Shown: positions 35,776 through 46,791 of the stretch, piece after piece
Numbering within the stretch: position 1 is the stretch's first letter
How the letters are laid out: every line of letters begins with the position of its first letter
NCBI GenBank assembly: GCA_027886185.1
Contig: WOAB01000319.1
Span: 620,001-684,000 of the forward strand
Length of the DNA: 64,000 bases
Source of the DNA: Rheum nobile
Taxonomy: Eukaryota > Streptophyta > Magnoliopsida > Caryophyllales > Polygonaceae
Direction of reading: 5' to 3'
Notes under the pieces: model-generated
Told to the model about the DNA's origin: nothing
Seen by the model: only the letters and a program-made list of their open reading frames with translations
Database searches by the model: none
Position numbers and translations under genes: made by a program

Positions 35776-38160
35776 TGTAACACCCCCAAAACTTAACCCT
35801 TTTGGAAAGGTATTACCGCTAGTGACCCCAGTGTTCCTTACCGAGATCACCCAAGGCTTTACCAAATAAATACAATTTATGAAATGCAATTGATACACAA
35901 AGATCAAGCATTAAATTCCAAAACATAACATTGTTGAGAAAACAAGAGTTACGGGATTACAACCCAATCCCGAATAGGTCAAAACATAGTTTAAACCAAA
36001 CACAGCGGAAGACTAAGAAAGTAAGTTACAATCGGAGTTATTATCCAAAGGATCATAACCTGATTAAAGAAATAATTAAAACATTCAAAAACCACCGCCG
36101 ACTCCATAGTCCTTCTAATCTTCTGAGCTACTTCTTAACTGATGTGCCGAATCGAACGGATGACACCAGCCAACCATGCAAGGGAAAACATTGGTTGGTT
36201 AGTCTAACTGAATAGACTAGCAAGGGAACAAAGCAGAATGATTCGAAGTAGTTGTATTAGGTTAGACTCTTCGTCCCTCGAATAATAATCGAGTACGCTT
36301 GTCAACCACCATACTCCTACTGGAATAAACAAGAGGTATGCACAAGAGAAGATTCTGGAAGACTGAATCTTCACAGAAATCGACTCGAAAGAAGACTCCA
36401 ACTGAAATGAGTCTTTAAGGAAGCAATGACAAATCTGGAAAGTTACAGAATCATTCAACCATGATTTAAAACTGACTGAGATGCTTCGGTTCACGACCAA
36501 CCTCATCGCCTACAGCGAATCCAGATTGGAAAGAGAACGTACTACATTCAAGTCAAGACGAGTTTTCCTAGCTGCACTGAACTTAGCTGTACTATTCGCC
36601 CAAGGTGTATTAATTATGTGCGTCAAGGTAGCACTTATCTGATTTATGTTTCAAAAACACACATCACGTTATAGACTTTTACATGTGTACCCCACCAATG
36701 GGACGACACATCTTAGTATACGTTTCGTCGAGAGTGACGTATACCGAAAGGTTTGTGACACCAGCTAAGTGTCCTGTCTCTACACACATGTGTAAGAGAC
36801 CGATCATGATCTTAGAATGGTATTGGATGGGGACGAGCCACCCCTCTACCAGATTATAAAGAAACGACTGGACAGAGTCCGAGTAACGTTCCTATCTAAC
36901 ACTGCTAACTAAACAGTTACAGCACCACCACATTTACAGGATAAATCCACATAAAGGCCCGAAAGGCGATCACAGATAATAGCATTATTCTAACAGATAT
37001 ACAACCTATTATATGATTTTCAAAACAGTTTATCAAAACCGTTTCCAGACAAACAGAATATTCATTCCAAATTAATTACTCAGATAAACTACTGATAATT
37101 AATGTAAATATGGAACGAAAGAGCAAGAGCGAACCGCCACTTGCCTTACTCCGCAGAATAGTCTAAAGACGTCACTGGATTCCGGGCTCGACACGGTATA
37201 GCTCTGACAGCACAACGACCTTCGAGTCGACCCATAAAAGGAACCCTAAGTTAGATCCGACATAAACAGTACGAATCTAAACACGGTGAAAGAACACGAA
37301 AGGAAAGACGCCACGACGACAACCGACCAAGCCAAAGCCACGAAGGCATTCTGGGCACTGGCGGCAGTCGCTGTTCTTGGCGGCGGTCGCCGTATTCAAC
37401 ACGGCGGTCGCCGTGAAGAACACGGCCGACTGAAACGAGAGAAAACTCACCCAAAAACACGAGTGGTTTGGCCTCCTTCGACTTGCTTTGGCTTCTAACC
37501 TCCAAGGCTAACCAAAAGCTTCACAAAGGCACTCAGGAACCACACCAAAGCAACACCGGCGAGACCTTCGAATTCCGGCGAAAACACAACTCCGGCGAGA
37601 GGCGAATTTGGCAGCGATTCGGGGTTGTAGGTGACCCAAAACCCATGCCCAAGCTCTGCTATTTATAGGCAAACCCCAAGGAGTGAGCTGCAAACCCTCA
37701 GACGCGGCAAACGACGCAACGGAGCGCCTCGAACGACGCTGGTGACCATCGGGCAAAGCCCACTGGACAATCACGGCGGTCGTCGTATTTTTGCATGCGG
37801 CGGGCACGCGGCGGTCGCCGTAAATACGGCGGTCACCGTCATTAGGCCTGTCACGGCCAGCTAGAAGCTGACACGCTGACATCTCGGGCCCAACCACGGC
37901 GGTCGCCGTTTCCCCCTTTTTCCGCCCATTCGGCTTTGAACGAGCATGACGATAAACCGGGATAAAAATTATCGTACGTGAATGACAATTTAAAATTCAA
38001 GGCACCTTGTCTGTATATTATTTCACTGAGAAAAAATTACAGATATAGAGCACATTACAGAATGTCTCAAGCTACCTGAATTAAATCCGACGTACACAAC
38101 GGGTACTCGGGAAAATTCCATAATTCCCAAAATAACCTTACAAAAATACGGGGTATCACA
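35776..38160 (-). repeat. 3' LTR of Tekay element C
   Basis: This 2385-bp LTR runs from TGTAACACCCCC to GGGGTATCACA. Several CGGCGGTCGCCG motifs lie at 37365-37425 and 37765-37910. The minus-strand TATA tract is at 37661-37668. Confidence 0.93.
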
Positions 38161-38175
38161 TCTCCTCCCCCTTAC
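38161..38175 (-). other. Polypurine tract of Tekay element C
   Basis: tctcctcccccttac reads GTAAGGGGGAGGAGA on the minus strand, directly beside the LTR, where plus-strand DNA synthesis is primed. Confidence 0.8.
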
Positions 38176-38196
38176 AAGAAGTTTCGACCCCGAAAC

Positions 38197-41100
38197 TTAG
38201 GTCGAGAATAACTCGGGAAAACGCCTGAGCATATCTGACTCGGTTTCCCACGTCTCCCAAGTAACTTCTTCGGTCCCTGACTTGGACCACAGCACTCGTA
38301 CCAACGGCACGATCTTGTTGCGCAAATGCTTCTCCCGACGCTCCAAAATGCGCACGGGCAACTCTTCGTAAGTACCATTAGCTTGAATCTCGATGTCCTC
38401 ATAACTAAGCACATGAGACTCATCTGGCACATACTTTCTGAGTAAAGACACATGGAACACGTTATGCACCGGGTGAGCCGATGGTGGCAATGCCAAACGG
38501 TACGCTAGAGATCCCACTCTATCCAGAATCTCGAATGGTCCCACGTAGCGAGGGTTAAGCTTCCCACGCTTACCAAATCTGAAAACTCCTTTGGAAGGCG
38601 ACACCTTGACAAAAACCTTGTCACCGACCTCGAACTCGACAGTCCTGTGCTTCCGATCTGCGTAGGACTTCTGTCGACTCTGAGCGGTCAACATTCTTTG
38701 TCTGATCAAAGCAATGTCTGAAGCCGTCCTTTCGACTAACTCTGGTCCAAGCAGAATTTTGTCGGCATTATCGTCCCAACAAATCGGAGATCTGCATCTG
38801 CGACCATACAAAGCTTCAAACGGAGCCATCTTGATTGTAGCATGCCAGCTATTGTTGTACGTGAACTCAATCAGACTCAAGCTGTCCTCCCAGCTAGTCG
38901 GACGATCGAGCACACAATCTCTAAGCATATCCTCCAGAGTCTGGATGGGCCTTTCAGACTGGCCATCTGTCTGAGGATGAAACGTTGTACTGAACCTCAA
39001 CTCGGTTCCCATAGCCTTATGAAGTTCCTTCCAGAATCTTGACATGAAACGGCCATCTCGGTCCGATACAATGGTCTTAAGAATGCCATGTAAGCGGACA
39101 ATCTCCTTCTGGTAAACTTCGGCTAGCTTCTGGGTTTCCCATGTGGTCTTGATGGCTATGAAATGAGCACTCTTTGTAACCCTATCCACAATTAGCCAGA
39201 TAGCATCTCTCTGACTTCGAGTCTTGGGTAGCCCAGTGACGAAGTCCATGGAAATGTCCTCCCATTTCCATTCTGGCACGGGGAGAGGTAGCATCTCACC
39301 ACCTGGTCTGCGGTGTTCGATCTTGACCTTCTGGCAAGTTAAGCACTTTGCCACAAAGTCTGCTACGTCCCACTTCATGTTTGGCCACCAAAACTTCTTC
39401 TTGAGATCCTTGTACATCTTGCTAGAGCCAGGATGCACAGAATAAGCAGATGAATGAGCTTCTCTCATCACCAACTGACGAAGACCTTCTGTGTCAGGCA
39501 CACAGATCCGATCCTGAAACCAAAGTGATCCATCATCCTGAACCACAAAACTGGGAGCTTTCCCATCCATCACTTCACTGCTTAACTTTACCAAGATGAT
39601 GTCATCGACTTGCTTTTCTTTGATTTGATCCAGCAGTGTAGCCTGAATCTCCATCATACTCAGGTACCCTCTACGCTGGTCATACAAGACTTCAATGTCG
39701 CATGACTCTTGGTTTATCTTGGTTTGAGCAGTAAGCAACGCAACCACAGTCTCGTGCGTTGTCTTCCGGCTTAGCGCATCAGCTACTACATTAGCCTTGC
39801 CCGGATGATACAACAACTCCATGTCGTAGTCCTTGAGTAACTCTAGCCAGCGGCGTTGTCTCATATTTAACTCCTTCTGAGTAAATATATACTTGAGACT
39901 TTTGTGGTCAGTGAAGACTTGGCATCTTATACCATAGAGGTAATACATCCAAATCTTCAGCGCAAAGACAACCGCTGCTAACTCAAGATCATGGGTCGGA
40001 TAGTTTTCTTCGTAAGTCTTGAGTTGTCTAGATGCGTAAGCAATGACTCTGCCCCTTTGCATCAAAACACAACCAAGGCCACACTTGGAAGCATCACTAT
40101 AAACCACATAATCGTCCTTCCCCTCTGGGAGTGCTAACACGGGTGCCGAGGTCAACCGTCGCTTCAACTCCTGGAAACTGACCTCGCACTTGTCATTCCA
40201 GACAAACTTCTTGTGGACTTTGCGGAGTAGATTGGTCATCGGTAGAGCGATCTTTGAAAATCCTTCTACAAACCTTCTATAATACCCGGCAAGTCCAAGA
40301 AAACTGCGCACCTCCTTCACATTCTGGGGCTGTGTCCATTTGGCCACCGCTTCAATCTTTTGGGGATCAACCATAACCCCATTTTTATTGATCACGTAGC
40401 CTAAGAAAGCCACTTCCTTCATCCAGAATTCACATTTAGACAATTTAGCATAAAGCTGATGTTGTCTAAGGATCGACAAGGAAATCCGTAGATGTTCCTC
40501 GTGGACTTCTTCATTCGGAGAGTAGATCAAAATGTCATCGATGAAAACTACCACGAACTTATCCAAGTACTGGTGAAAATATCGGTTCATCAAATCCATA
40601 AAGACAGCTGGAGCATTTGTAAGCCCAAAAGGCATCACTACGAACTCGTAATGACCATATCTGGTCCTAAACGCAGTTCTAGAAATGTCCTGCTCACGAA
40701 TCCTGAGTTGATGATATCCAGATCTTAAGTCGATCTTGGAGAACACCTTTGCTCCCTGCAATTGGTCTAACAAGTCATCAATCCTAGGCAAAGGATATTT
40801 GTTCTTGATCGTCACCTTATTCAACTCTCGGTAGTCGATACAAAGTCGGAACGATCCGTCCTTCTTTTTGACGAATAAAATCGGAGCACCTCACGGCGAT
40901 GCACTCGGCCTGACATAACCTTTGTCAAGAAGATCTTCAAGTTGACTCTTCAACTCTTGCATCTCAGCTGGAGCCATCCGATACGGGGATTTGGAAATCG
41001 GCGCCGTACCAGGCTTGAGATCAATAGAAAACTCTACGTCACGATTTGGGGGTAATCCTGGAATATCTTCCGGAAAGAAATCCGAAAATTCCCTAACTAC

Positions 41101-42918
41101 AGGAATATCAAGAACCTCAGGTCCATCCTTCTCAGGCGAATCCAAGTAGCAAAGGTACCCGACACATCCTTGTCGTAGTAGCTTAAACGCAGCCATCGCA
41201 TTGATCAGCTTGCCGTTATCAGCGTCATTTCGACCTTTGAACTTGCACACGAATTGGCCCCCGGATGACACCGTCACCGTTCTTGAACTGAAGTCGATCA
41301 CCGCCTTGTGACGCGTCAGCCAATCCATACCGAGAATAATGTCGTATGGAGCCATGGCTATGCAGATTAAATCTGCCTCGAATTCCTTACCCTGAATGGT
41401 AATCGGAAAGTCGGACAAATGCTTGGTTCCCACGAAACGTTCTCCATTAGGAAGATTAACGACGAAAGGGTCGCACGAATCATTGCACACTAAGTCTAAC
41501 TTGCTAACACAGCTATCCGAAATAAAGGAATGCGTAGCACCAGAATCAAACAGAATGCACACTGAAGTAGAGTGAAGGTATAGAGTACCTTGAGCAATCG
41601 GAGCGTTGGGTCCATCTGCCTCACGCATCTCGTACAAGCGTTGGCCCTGACTTCCAGAAGCAGCTGGGGCCTTTCCCCTGTTCTGAGCAGTCGTCTGCAC
41701 TGAAGGGCTAGGAGTCTCGGCAGGCTTAAACCTAGGTCGGTTGCTCTGATGAACTGACCCTTGCTGCGACTCTACTCCCTTCTGCTTCCCCTGCTTGCAG
41801 AACTTTTGCAGATGACCATCACGTCCACACCCAAAGCATGGCCTCCTCTCCTTCCGACACTCAGTGCTCTTGTGCCCAGCAGTACCGCAGTTATAACACT
41901 GAACTGTACTCCTGGTCTGCCCTGACTGCTGAGTCGATCCTCCTTGCATCATCTCCGTCTTAGCTCTGCCGGATTTGGCAAAGTTAGACGGTGGCGCAGG
42001 GCGCTTAAAACCACCTCCCTGGTTCTGATTCTGCATCGACTTCTGTCGGTTGCGCCTCTTGGTCGACTCCTCGAGAGTTACCTCCAGCTTATAGGCACAA
42101 TCCACATACTGCTCCAAGGTAGAGCATGTGTGGTGCACCATTAATGGCTTGATATCCGGGTTCATCCACTCGTGGAAGTACCAGATCTTTTGAGCCTCGC
42201 TGGTGATCTCGGCAGTGGCGTACTATAGAAGATGGTTGAACTTAGATGCCAACTCGGTCACTCTCAGACCATCAGTCTGAGGGTACAAGAACTCTTTATG
42301 CTTCTCCTCTCTCATAGCACGAGAGAAAAAGCGATCAACCATCTTGGTCTTGAACATCGACCAAGTCAACACTGGGCTCTCAGCCAAACCAGTGCTCTCC
42401 CACCACTCGCTAGCCTCCTCCTTCAGCTGAAGAGAAGCGATATGGACCTTCTCGGCCTCCGTACACTCCACGTTCCTGAACAGCCTCTCCATATGGGAGA
42501 ACCAATGAGTCACTGCCACTGGCTCCCCTTTCCCGTTATAGCAGTCAGGTCTCATGGAAGTAATGGTCTTAAGAGCGCGACCATAGCTGTCCCTCGTCCT
42601 AACGGCAGTCTCTTCAATCACAGGGTTTCTGGGTTCCACAACATCAGGAACCGCTGCATGAATAGGCACTTCTTGTGCTTGAGGCGCACTTGGTCTCAAG
42701 ACATCTGTAATAGCCTGCATCACGATCCCACGGATCGCCTCAACAGCTGCAGCGTCAAACAACGTCGGCGCTTGGGTCTGATCTTGACCTTCACGCCTCT
42801 GCTGGACGCGAGACTCAGACTCGTGTTCATCCTGAACACCTCTTCCTGCTGGTCTGGGGTTTTGGCTAGTCCCAGCACCGGCTCGAGTCGAGTTCCTCGT
42901 GCTTCTTGGGTTCACCAT
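38197..42918 (-). pseudogene. Tekay gag-pol polyprotein with two in-frame stops
   Basis: One frame of 1573 codons runs from MVNPRSTRNS to the stop at 38197. Domains in order are: gag core (HWFSHMERLFRNVEC, about residues 135-225); two CCHC knuckles (from about residue 341, CYNCGTAGHKSTEC and CFGCGRDGHLQKFC); aspartic protease (LFDSGATHSF, Asp near 458); RT (FIDDILIYS near 793); RNase H (VVYSDASKCGLG); integrase (CLTCQK zinc site, then VSDRDGRF and HPQTDGQSER); and a C-terminal chromodomain-like tail (VRILERREKHLRNK). TAG at 42223-42225 replaces the Gln seen in the gag-only relative (HLLQYA). TGA at 40891-40893 replaces the usual Trp of SPWGAP. Chromovirus tails are thought to guide integration to heterochromatin. 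Confidence 0.92.
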
Positions 42919-43207
42919 CTATTTATCGATCAAATTCCAAGCATTCAATACATTAATATTATGCAATATACTTATGCAATATACCAACGTAAATAAATTA
43001 CTCAGAATAGATCAACTTGGTATTTTATAGATGAATCTTCGAATTCTTACACAAGTTACACATAAGTTTATCATTCGAGCGTTTGGACAACATTGCTCAA
43101 AGATATAAGTGTTTCTCAAAGTACTTGCCGCAATACTGAAATATTACACAAAGTACAACTTGGAAAACTAAGAAACGAACTACTACGATAGGCAACGCCA
43201 CTCCTCC
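42919..43207 (-). other. Spacer between ORF0 and gag of Tekay element C
   Basis: AT-rich, no ORF. Separates the extra ORF from the gag start. Confidence 0.6.
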
Positions 43208-44134
43208 TCAAGGCGTTCCAAAATGTCTCCCATACGACTGGCTACTCGTGCATGGTCTCTTCGGGCTAGGCTCACCATCGAGCTCTGGCGATGGGTTTCG
43301 CACCCTGCTTGACCCTGAAGCACATAGTCCTAGCTCAGTCATGGTAAAGTATGGGTCGTCCATGACTGGTCCTCCTATTCCAGCCCTCCTCTGAGTACTG
43401 GCGATCAGCTCATCCCTCTGACGCTGCTGCTCTGCGGAGATTACCTCGCTCTGGCGGAGAATCTCCTGTAGCTCGGATTCCGACCTCCATCTCCTTGGAG
43501 TAGGGATAGGCTGAGATTCCCTGTCACTTCTCCTAATACCGTACTTGGTATATAGTGCCTCCCAATCAGCTTCTGACATGGGTGCGTACTCTGGCACTGG
43601 TGACAATCCTGTACCGGGCTCCAGATTCTGCCCTCCAAGGTCCAACTCTGGATCCTCTTCTGGATCATCCTCTATGGGATCCTCATCCTCGGGATCATCC
43701 TCGATGGGATCCTCTTCCTCGGGATCATCCTCGATGGGATCCTCATCCTCGGAATCATCCTAGATCATCTCCTCGTCCTCGATAGGATCTTGCTCCAGCA
43801 TCTCCTCTTCCTCCTCCTCGTACTTGATCTCCTCGGGAATTGGTCCCAGCAGAAAGTCGTCTTGGTAAACCCCTTGTTCATACCTTGACAACTCGTCTTC
43901 CTGCTCCCATTCCTGTACTCCCTCCACCCTTGGTGGCGGCACAGGTACAGGTCTAGGGACCATAGCATTCCTGGCTACAAGGACAACCGACTCGGGGAGA
44001 ACGTGCTTGACGTCTTCGGGTGGGCTACTCGGGCCTCCAACCTCGAAACATCGCTGAGGTAACGGAAAATCTAGCCTCGGCTGATCCGACTTGGCGTCTT
44101 CCGACCCCCTACCAATAGAAAAGCAGACACCCAT
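43208..44134 (-). pseudogene. Extra acidic ORF (ORF0) between primer binding site and gag, one in-frame stop
   Basis: One frame of 308 codons is interrupted only by TAG at 43760-43762. I chose the ATG at 44134, giving MGVCFSIGRGSED. This fits the MGxxxS pattern for N-terminal myristoylation, with Cys4 available for palmitoylation. An upstream in-frame ATG at 44182 would bury the motif. A Pro-rich stretch (VPRPVPVPPPRVEG) comes next, then a very acidic stretch built partly from 30-bp DNA repeats, then a helical Gln/Glu/Arg-rich part (LQEILRQSEVISAEQQRQRD). No known family is recognised. It lies just after the primer binding site, so it would be the first ORF on the genomic RNA. The gag-only relative lacks it. 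Function unknown. Confidence 0.6.
43646..43762 (-). repeat. 30-bp tandem repeats coding for acidic residues inside ORF0
   Basis: Units related to gatgggatcctc(a/t)tcctc and gggatcatcctc recur every 30 bp about three times, with a shorter degenerate copy at the left. On the minus strand they encode EDDPE(D/E)EDPI decapeptides. Confidence 0.85.
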
Positions 44135-44327
44135 CCTATCGAACAATAAGGAAGGAATTAGTCTTTCTAGACATAGAAGCAAGCTTACTATATCAGACTA
44201 TAAAGAAGACACGACTATGAACGGTGTTTTTAAATTCTTTTCAGAATGAAAATTCAGAGCCCTCTTTAAAGCATTTTGAAAATGAATAAATGGTTTATAA
44301 AAATTCCAAACCCGTTTTAAAACTTTG

Positions 44328-44339
44328 GCTCTGATACCA
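44328..44339 (-). other. Primer binding site of Tekay element C
   Basis: GCTCTGATACCA is the complement of TGGTATCAGAGC (initiator methionine tRNA), four bases from the LTR at 44344. Confidence 0.9.
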
Positions 44340-44343
44340 CAAC

Positions 44344-46791
44344 TGTAACACCCCCAAAACTTAACCCTTTTGGAAAGGTATTACCGCCAGTGACCCCAGT
44401 GTTCCTTACCGAGATCACCCAAGGCTTTACCAAATAAATACAATTTATGAAATGCAATTGATACACAAAGATCAAGCATTAAATTCCAAAACATAACATT
44501 GTTGAGGAAACAAGAGTTACGGGATTACAACCCAATCCCGAATAGGTCAAAACATAGTTTAAACCAAACACAGCGGAAGACTAAGAAAGTAAGTTACAAT
44601 CGGAGTTATTGTCCAAAGGATCATAACCTGATTAAAGAAATAATTAAAACATTAAAAAACCACCGCCGACTCCATAGTCCTTCTAATCTTCTGAGCTACT
44701 TCTTAACTGATGTGCCGAATCGAACGGATGACACCAGCCAACCATGCAAGGGAAAACATTGGTTGGTTAGTCTAACTGAATAGACTAGCAAGGGAACAAA
44801 GCAGAACGGTTCGAAGTAGTTGTATTAGGTTAGACTCTTCGTCCCCCGAATAATAATCGAGTACGCTTGTCAACCACCATACTCCTATTGGAATAAACAA
44901 GAGGTATGCACAAGAGAAGATTCTGGAAGACTGAATCTTCACAGAAATCGACTCGAAAGAAGACTCCAACTGAAATGAGTCTTTAAGGAAGCAATGACAA
45001 ATCTGGAAAGTTACAGAATCATTCAACCATGATTTAAAACTGACTGAGATGCTTCGGTTCACGACCAACCTCATCGCCTACAGCGAATCCAGATTGGAAA
45101 GAGAACGTACTACATTCAAGTCAAGACGAGTTTTCCTAGCTGCACTGAACTTAGCTGCACTACTCGCCCAAGGTGTATTAATTATGTGCGTCAAGGTAGC
45201 ACTTATCTGATTTATGTTTCAAAAACACACATCACGTTATAGACTTTTACATGTGTACCCCACCAATGGGACGACACATCTTAGTATACGTTTCGTCGAG
45301 AGTGACGTATACCGAAAGGTTTGTGACATCAGCTAAGTGTCCTGTCTCTACACACATGTGTAAGAGACCGATCATGATCTTAGAATGGTATTGGATGGGG
45401 ACGAGACACCCCTCTACCAGATTATAAAGAAACGACTGGACAGAGTCCGAGTAACGTTCCTATCTAACAGTGCTAAATAAACAGTTACAGCACCACCACA
45501 TTTACAAGATAAATCCACATAAAGGCCCGAAAGGCGATCACAGATAATAGCGTTGTTCTAACAAATATACAACCTATTATATGATTTTCAAAACAGTTTA
45601 TCAAAACCGTTTCCAGACAAACAGAATATTCATTCCAAATTAATTACTCAGATAAACTACTGATAATTAATGTAAATATGGAATGAAAGAGCAAGAGCGA
45701 ACAGCCACTTGCCTTACTCCGCATAATAGTCTAAAGACGTCACTGGATTCCGGGCTCGACACGGTATAGCTCTGACAGCACAACGACCTTCGAGTCGACC
45801 CATAAAAGGAACCCTAAGTTAGATCTGACATAAACAGTACGAATCTAAACACAGCGAAAGAACACGAAAGGAAAGACGCCACGACGACAACCGACCAAGC
45901 CAAAGCCACGAAGGCATTCTGGGCACTGGCGGCGGTCGTTGTTCTTGGCGGTGGTCGCCGTATTCAACATGGCGGTCGCTGTGAAGAACACGGCGGTCGC
46001 CGTGAAGAACACGGCGGTCGCCGTGAAGAACACGGCCGACTGAAACGAGAGAAAACTCACCCAAAAACACGAGTGGTTTGGCCTCCTTCAACTTGCTTTG
46101 GCTTCTAACCTCCAAGGCTAACCAAAAGCTTCACAAAGGCACTCAGGAACCACACCAAAGCAACACCGGCGAGACCTTCGAATTCCGGCGAAAACACAAC
46201 TCCGGCGAAAGGCGAATTTGGCAGCGATTCGGGGTTGTAGATGACCCAAAACCCATGCCCAAGCTCTGCTATTTATAGGCAAACCCCAAGGAGTGAGCTG
46301 CAAACCCTCAGACGCGGAAAACGATGCAACGGCGCGCCTCGAACGATGCCGGCGACCATCGGGCAAAGCCCACTGGACAATCACGGCGGTCGCCGTATTT
46401 TTGCTTGCGGCGGGCACGCGGCGGTCGCCGTAAATACGGCGGTCGCCGTCGTTAGGCCTGTCGCGGCCAGCTAGAAGCTGACACGCTGACATCTCGGGCC
46501 CAACCACGGCGGTCGCCGTTTCTGAACGGCGGTCGCCGTTTCCCCCTTTTTCCGCCCATTCGGCTTTGAACGAGCATGACGATAAACCGGGATAAAAATT
46601 ATCGTACGCGAACGACAATTTAAAATTCAAGGCACCTTGTCTGTATATTATTTCACTGAGAAAAATATTACAGATATAGAGCACATTACAGAATGTCTCA
46701 AGCTACCTGAATTAAATCCGACGTACACAACGGATACTCGGGAAAATTCCCTAATTCTCAAAATAACCTTACAAAAATACGGGGTATCACA
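44344..46791 (-). repeat. 5' LTR of Tekay element C
   Basis: This 2448-bp LTR is 63 bp longer than the other one, mostly through extra CGGCGGTCGCCG-containing units (two 21-bp units near 45985-46025 and one of about 20 bp near 46520-46540). Confidence 0.93.
46271..46278 (-). promoter_or_regulatory. TATA box in the 5' LTR of Tekay element C
   Basis: atttatag within gctatttataggc reads CCTATAAATAGC on the minus strand. The GC-rich motif arrays lie on both sides of it (45930-46030 and 46380-46540). This would drive the genomic RNA. Confidence 0.6.

Larger units (their letters stand above)
35776..46791 (-). mobile_element. Tekay-type chromovirus C (Gypsy superfamily), youngest layer of the nest
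   Basis: This 11,016-bp element has LTRs 35776-38160 and 44344-46791 and target duplication CGGGT (35771-35775 and 46792-46796). Gag-pol is a single frame ending in a Tekay-type chromodomain-like tail, preceded by an extra ORF. Primer binding site and polypurine tract are present. LTRs are nearly identical by eye apart from motif-copy changes, and only two stops lie in gag-pol, so insertion was recent. It could be mobilised in trans but not make its own full polyprotein. Confidence 0.93.

Noticed and set aside
42232..42996. A 254-codon open frame on the plus strand
   Set aside because: Antisense to Tekay gag, and its composition follows the gag codons in reverse.
43646..43762. Regular 30-bp repeats considered as a CRISPR-like array
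   Set aside because: There are no unique spacers, the period is a multiple of three inside a coding frame, and the context is a plant retrotransposon.
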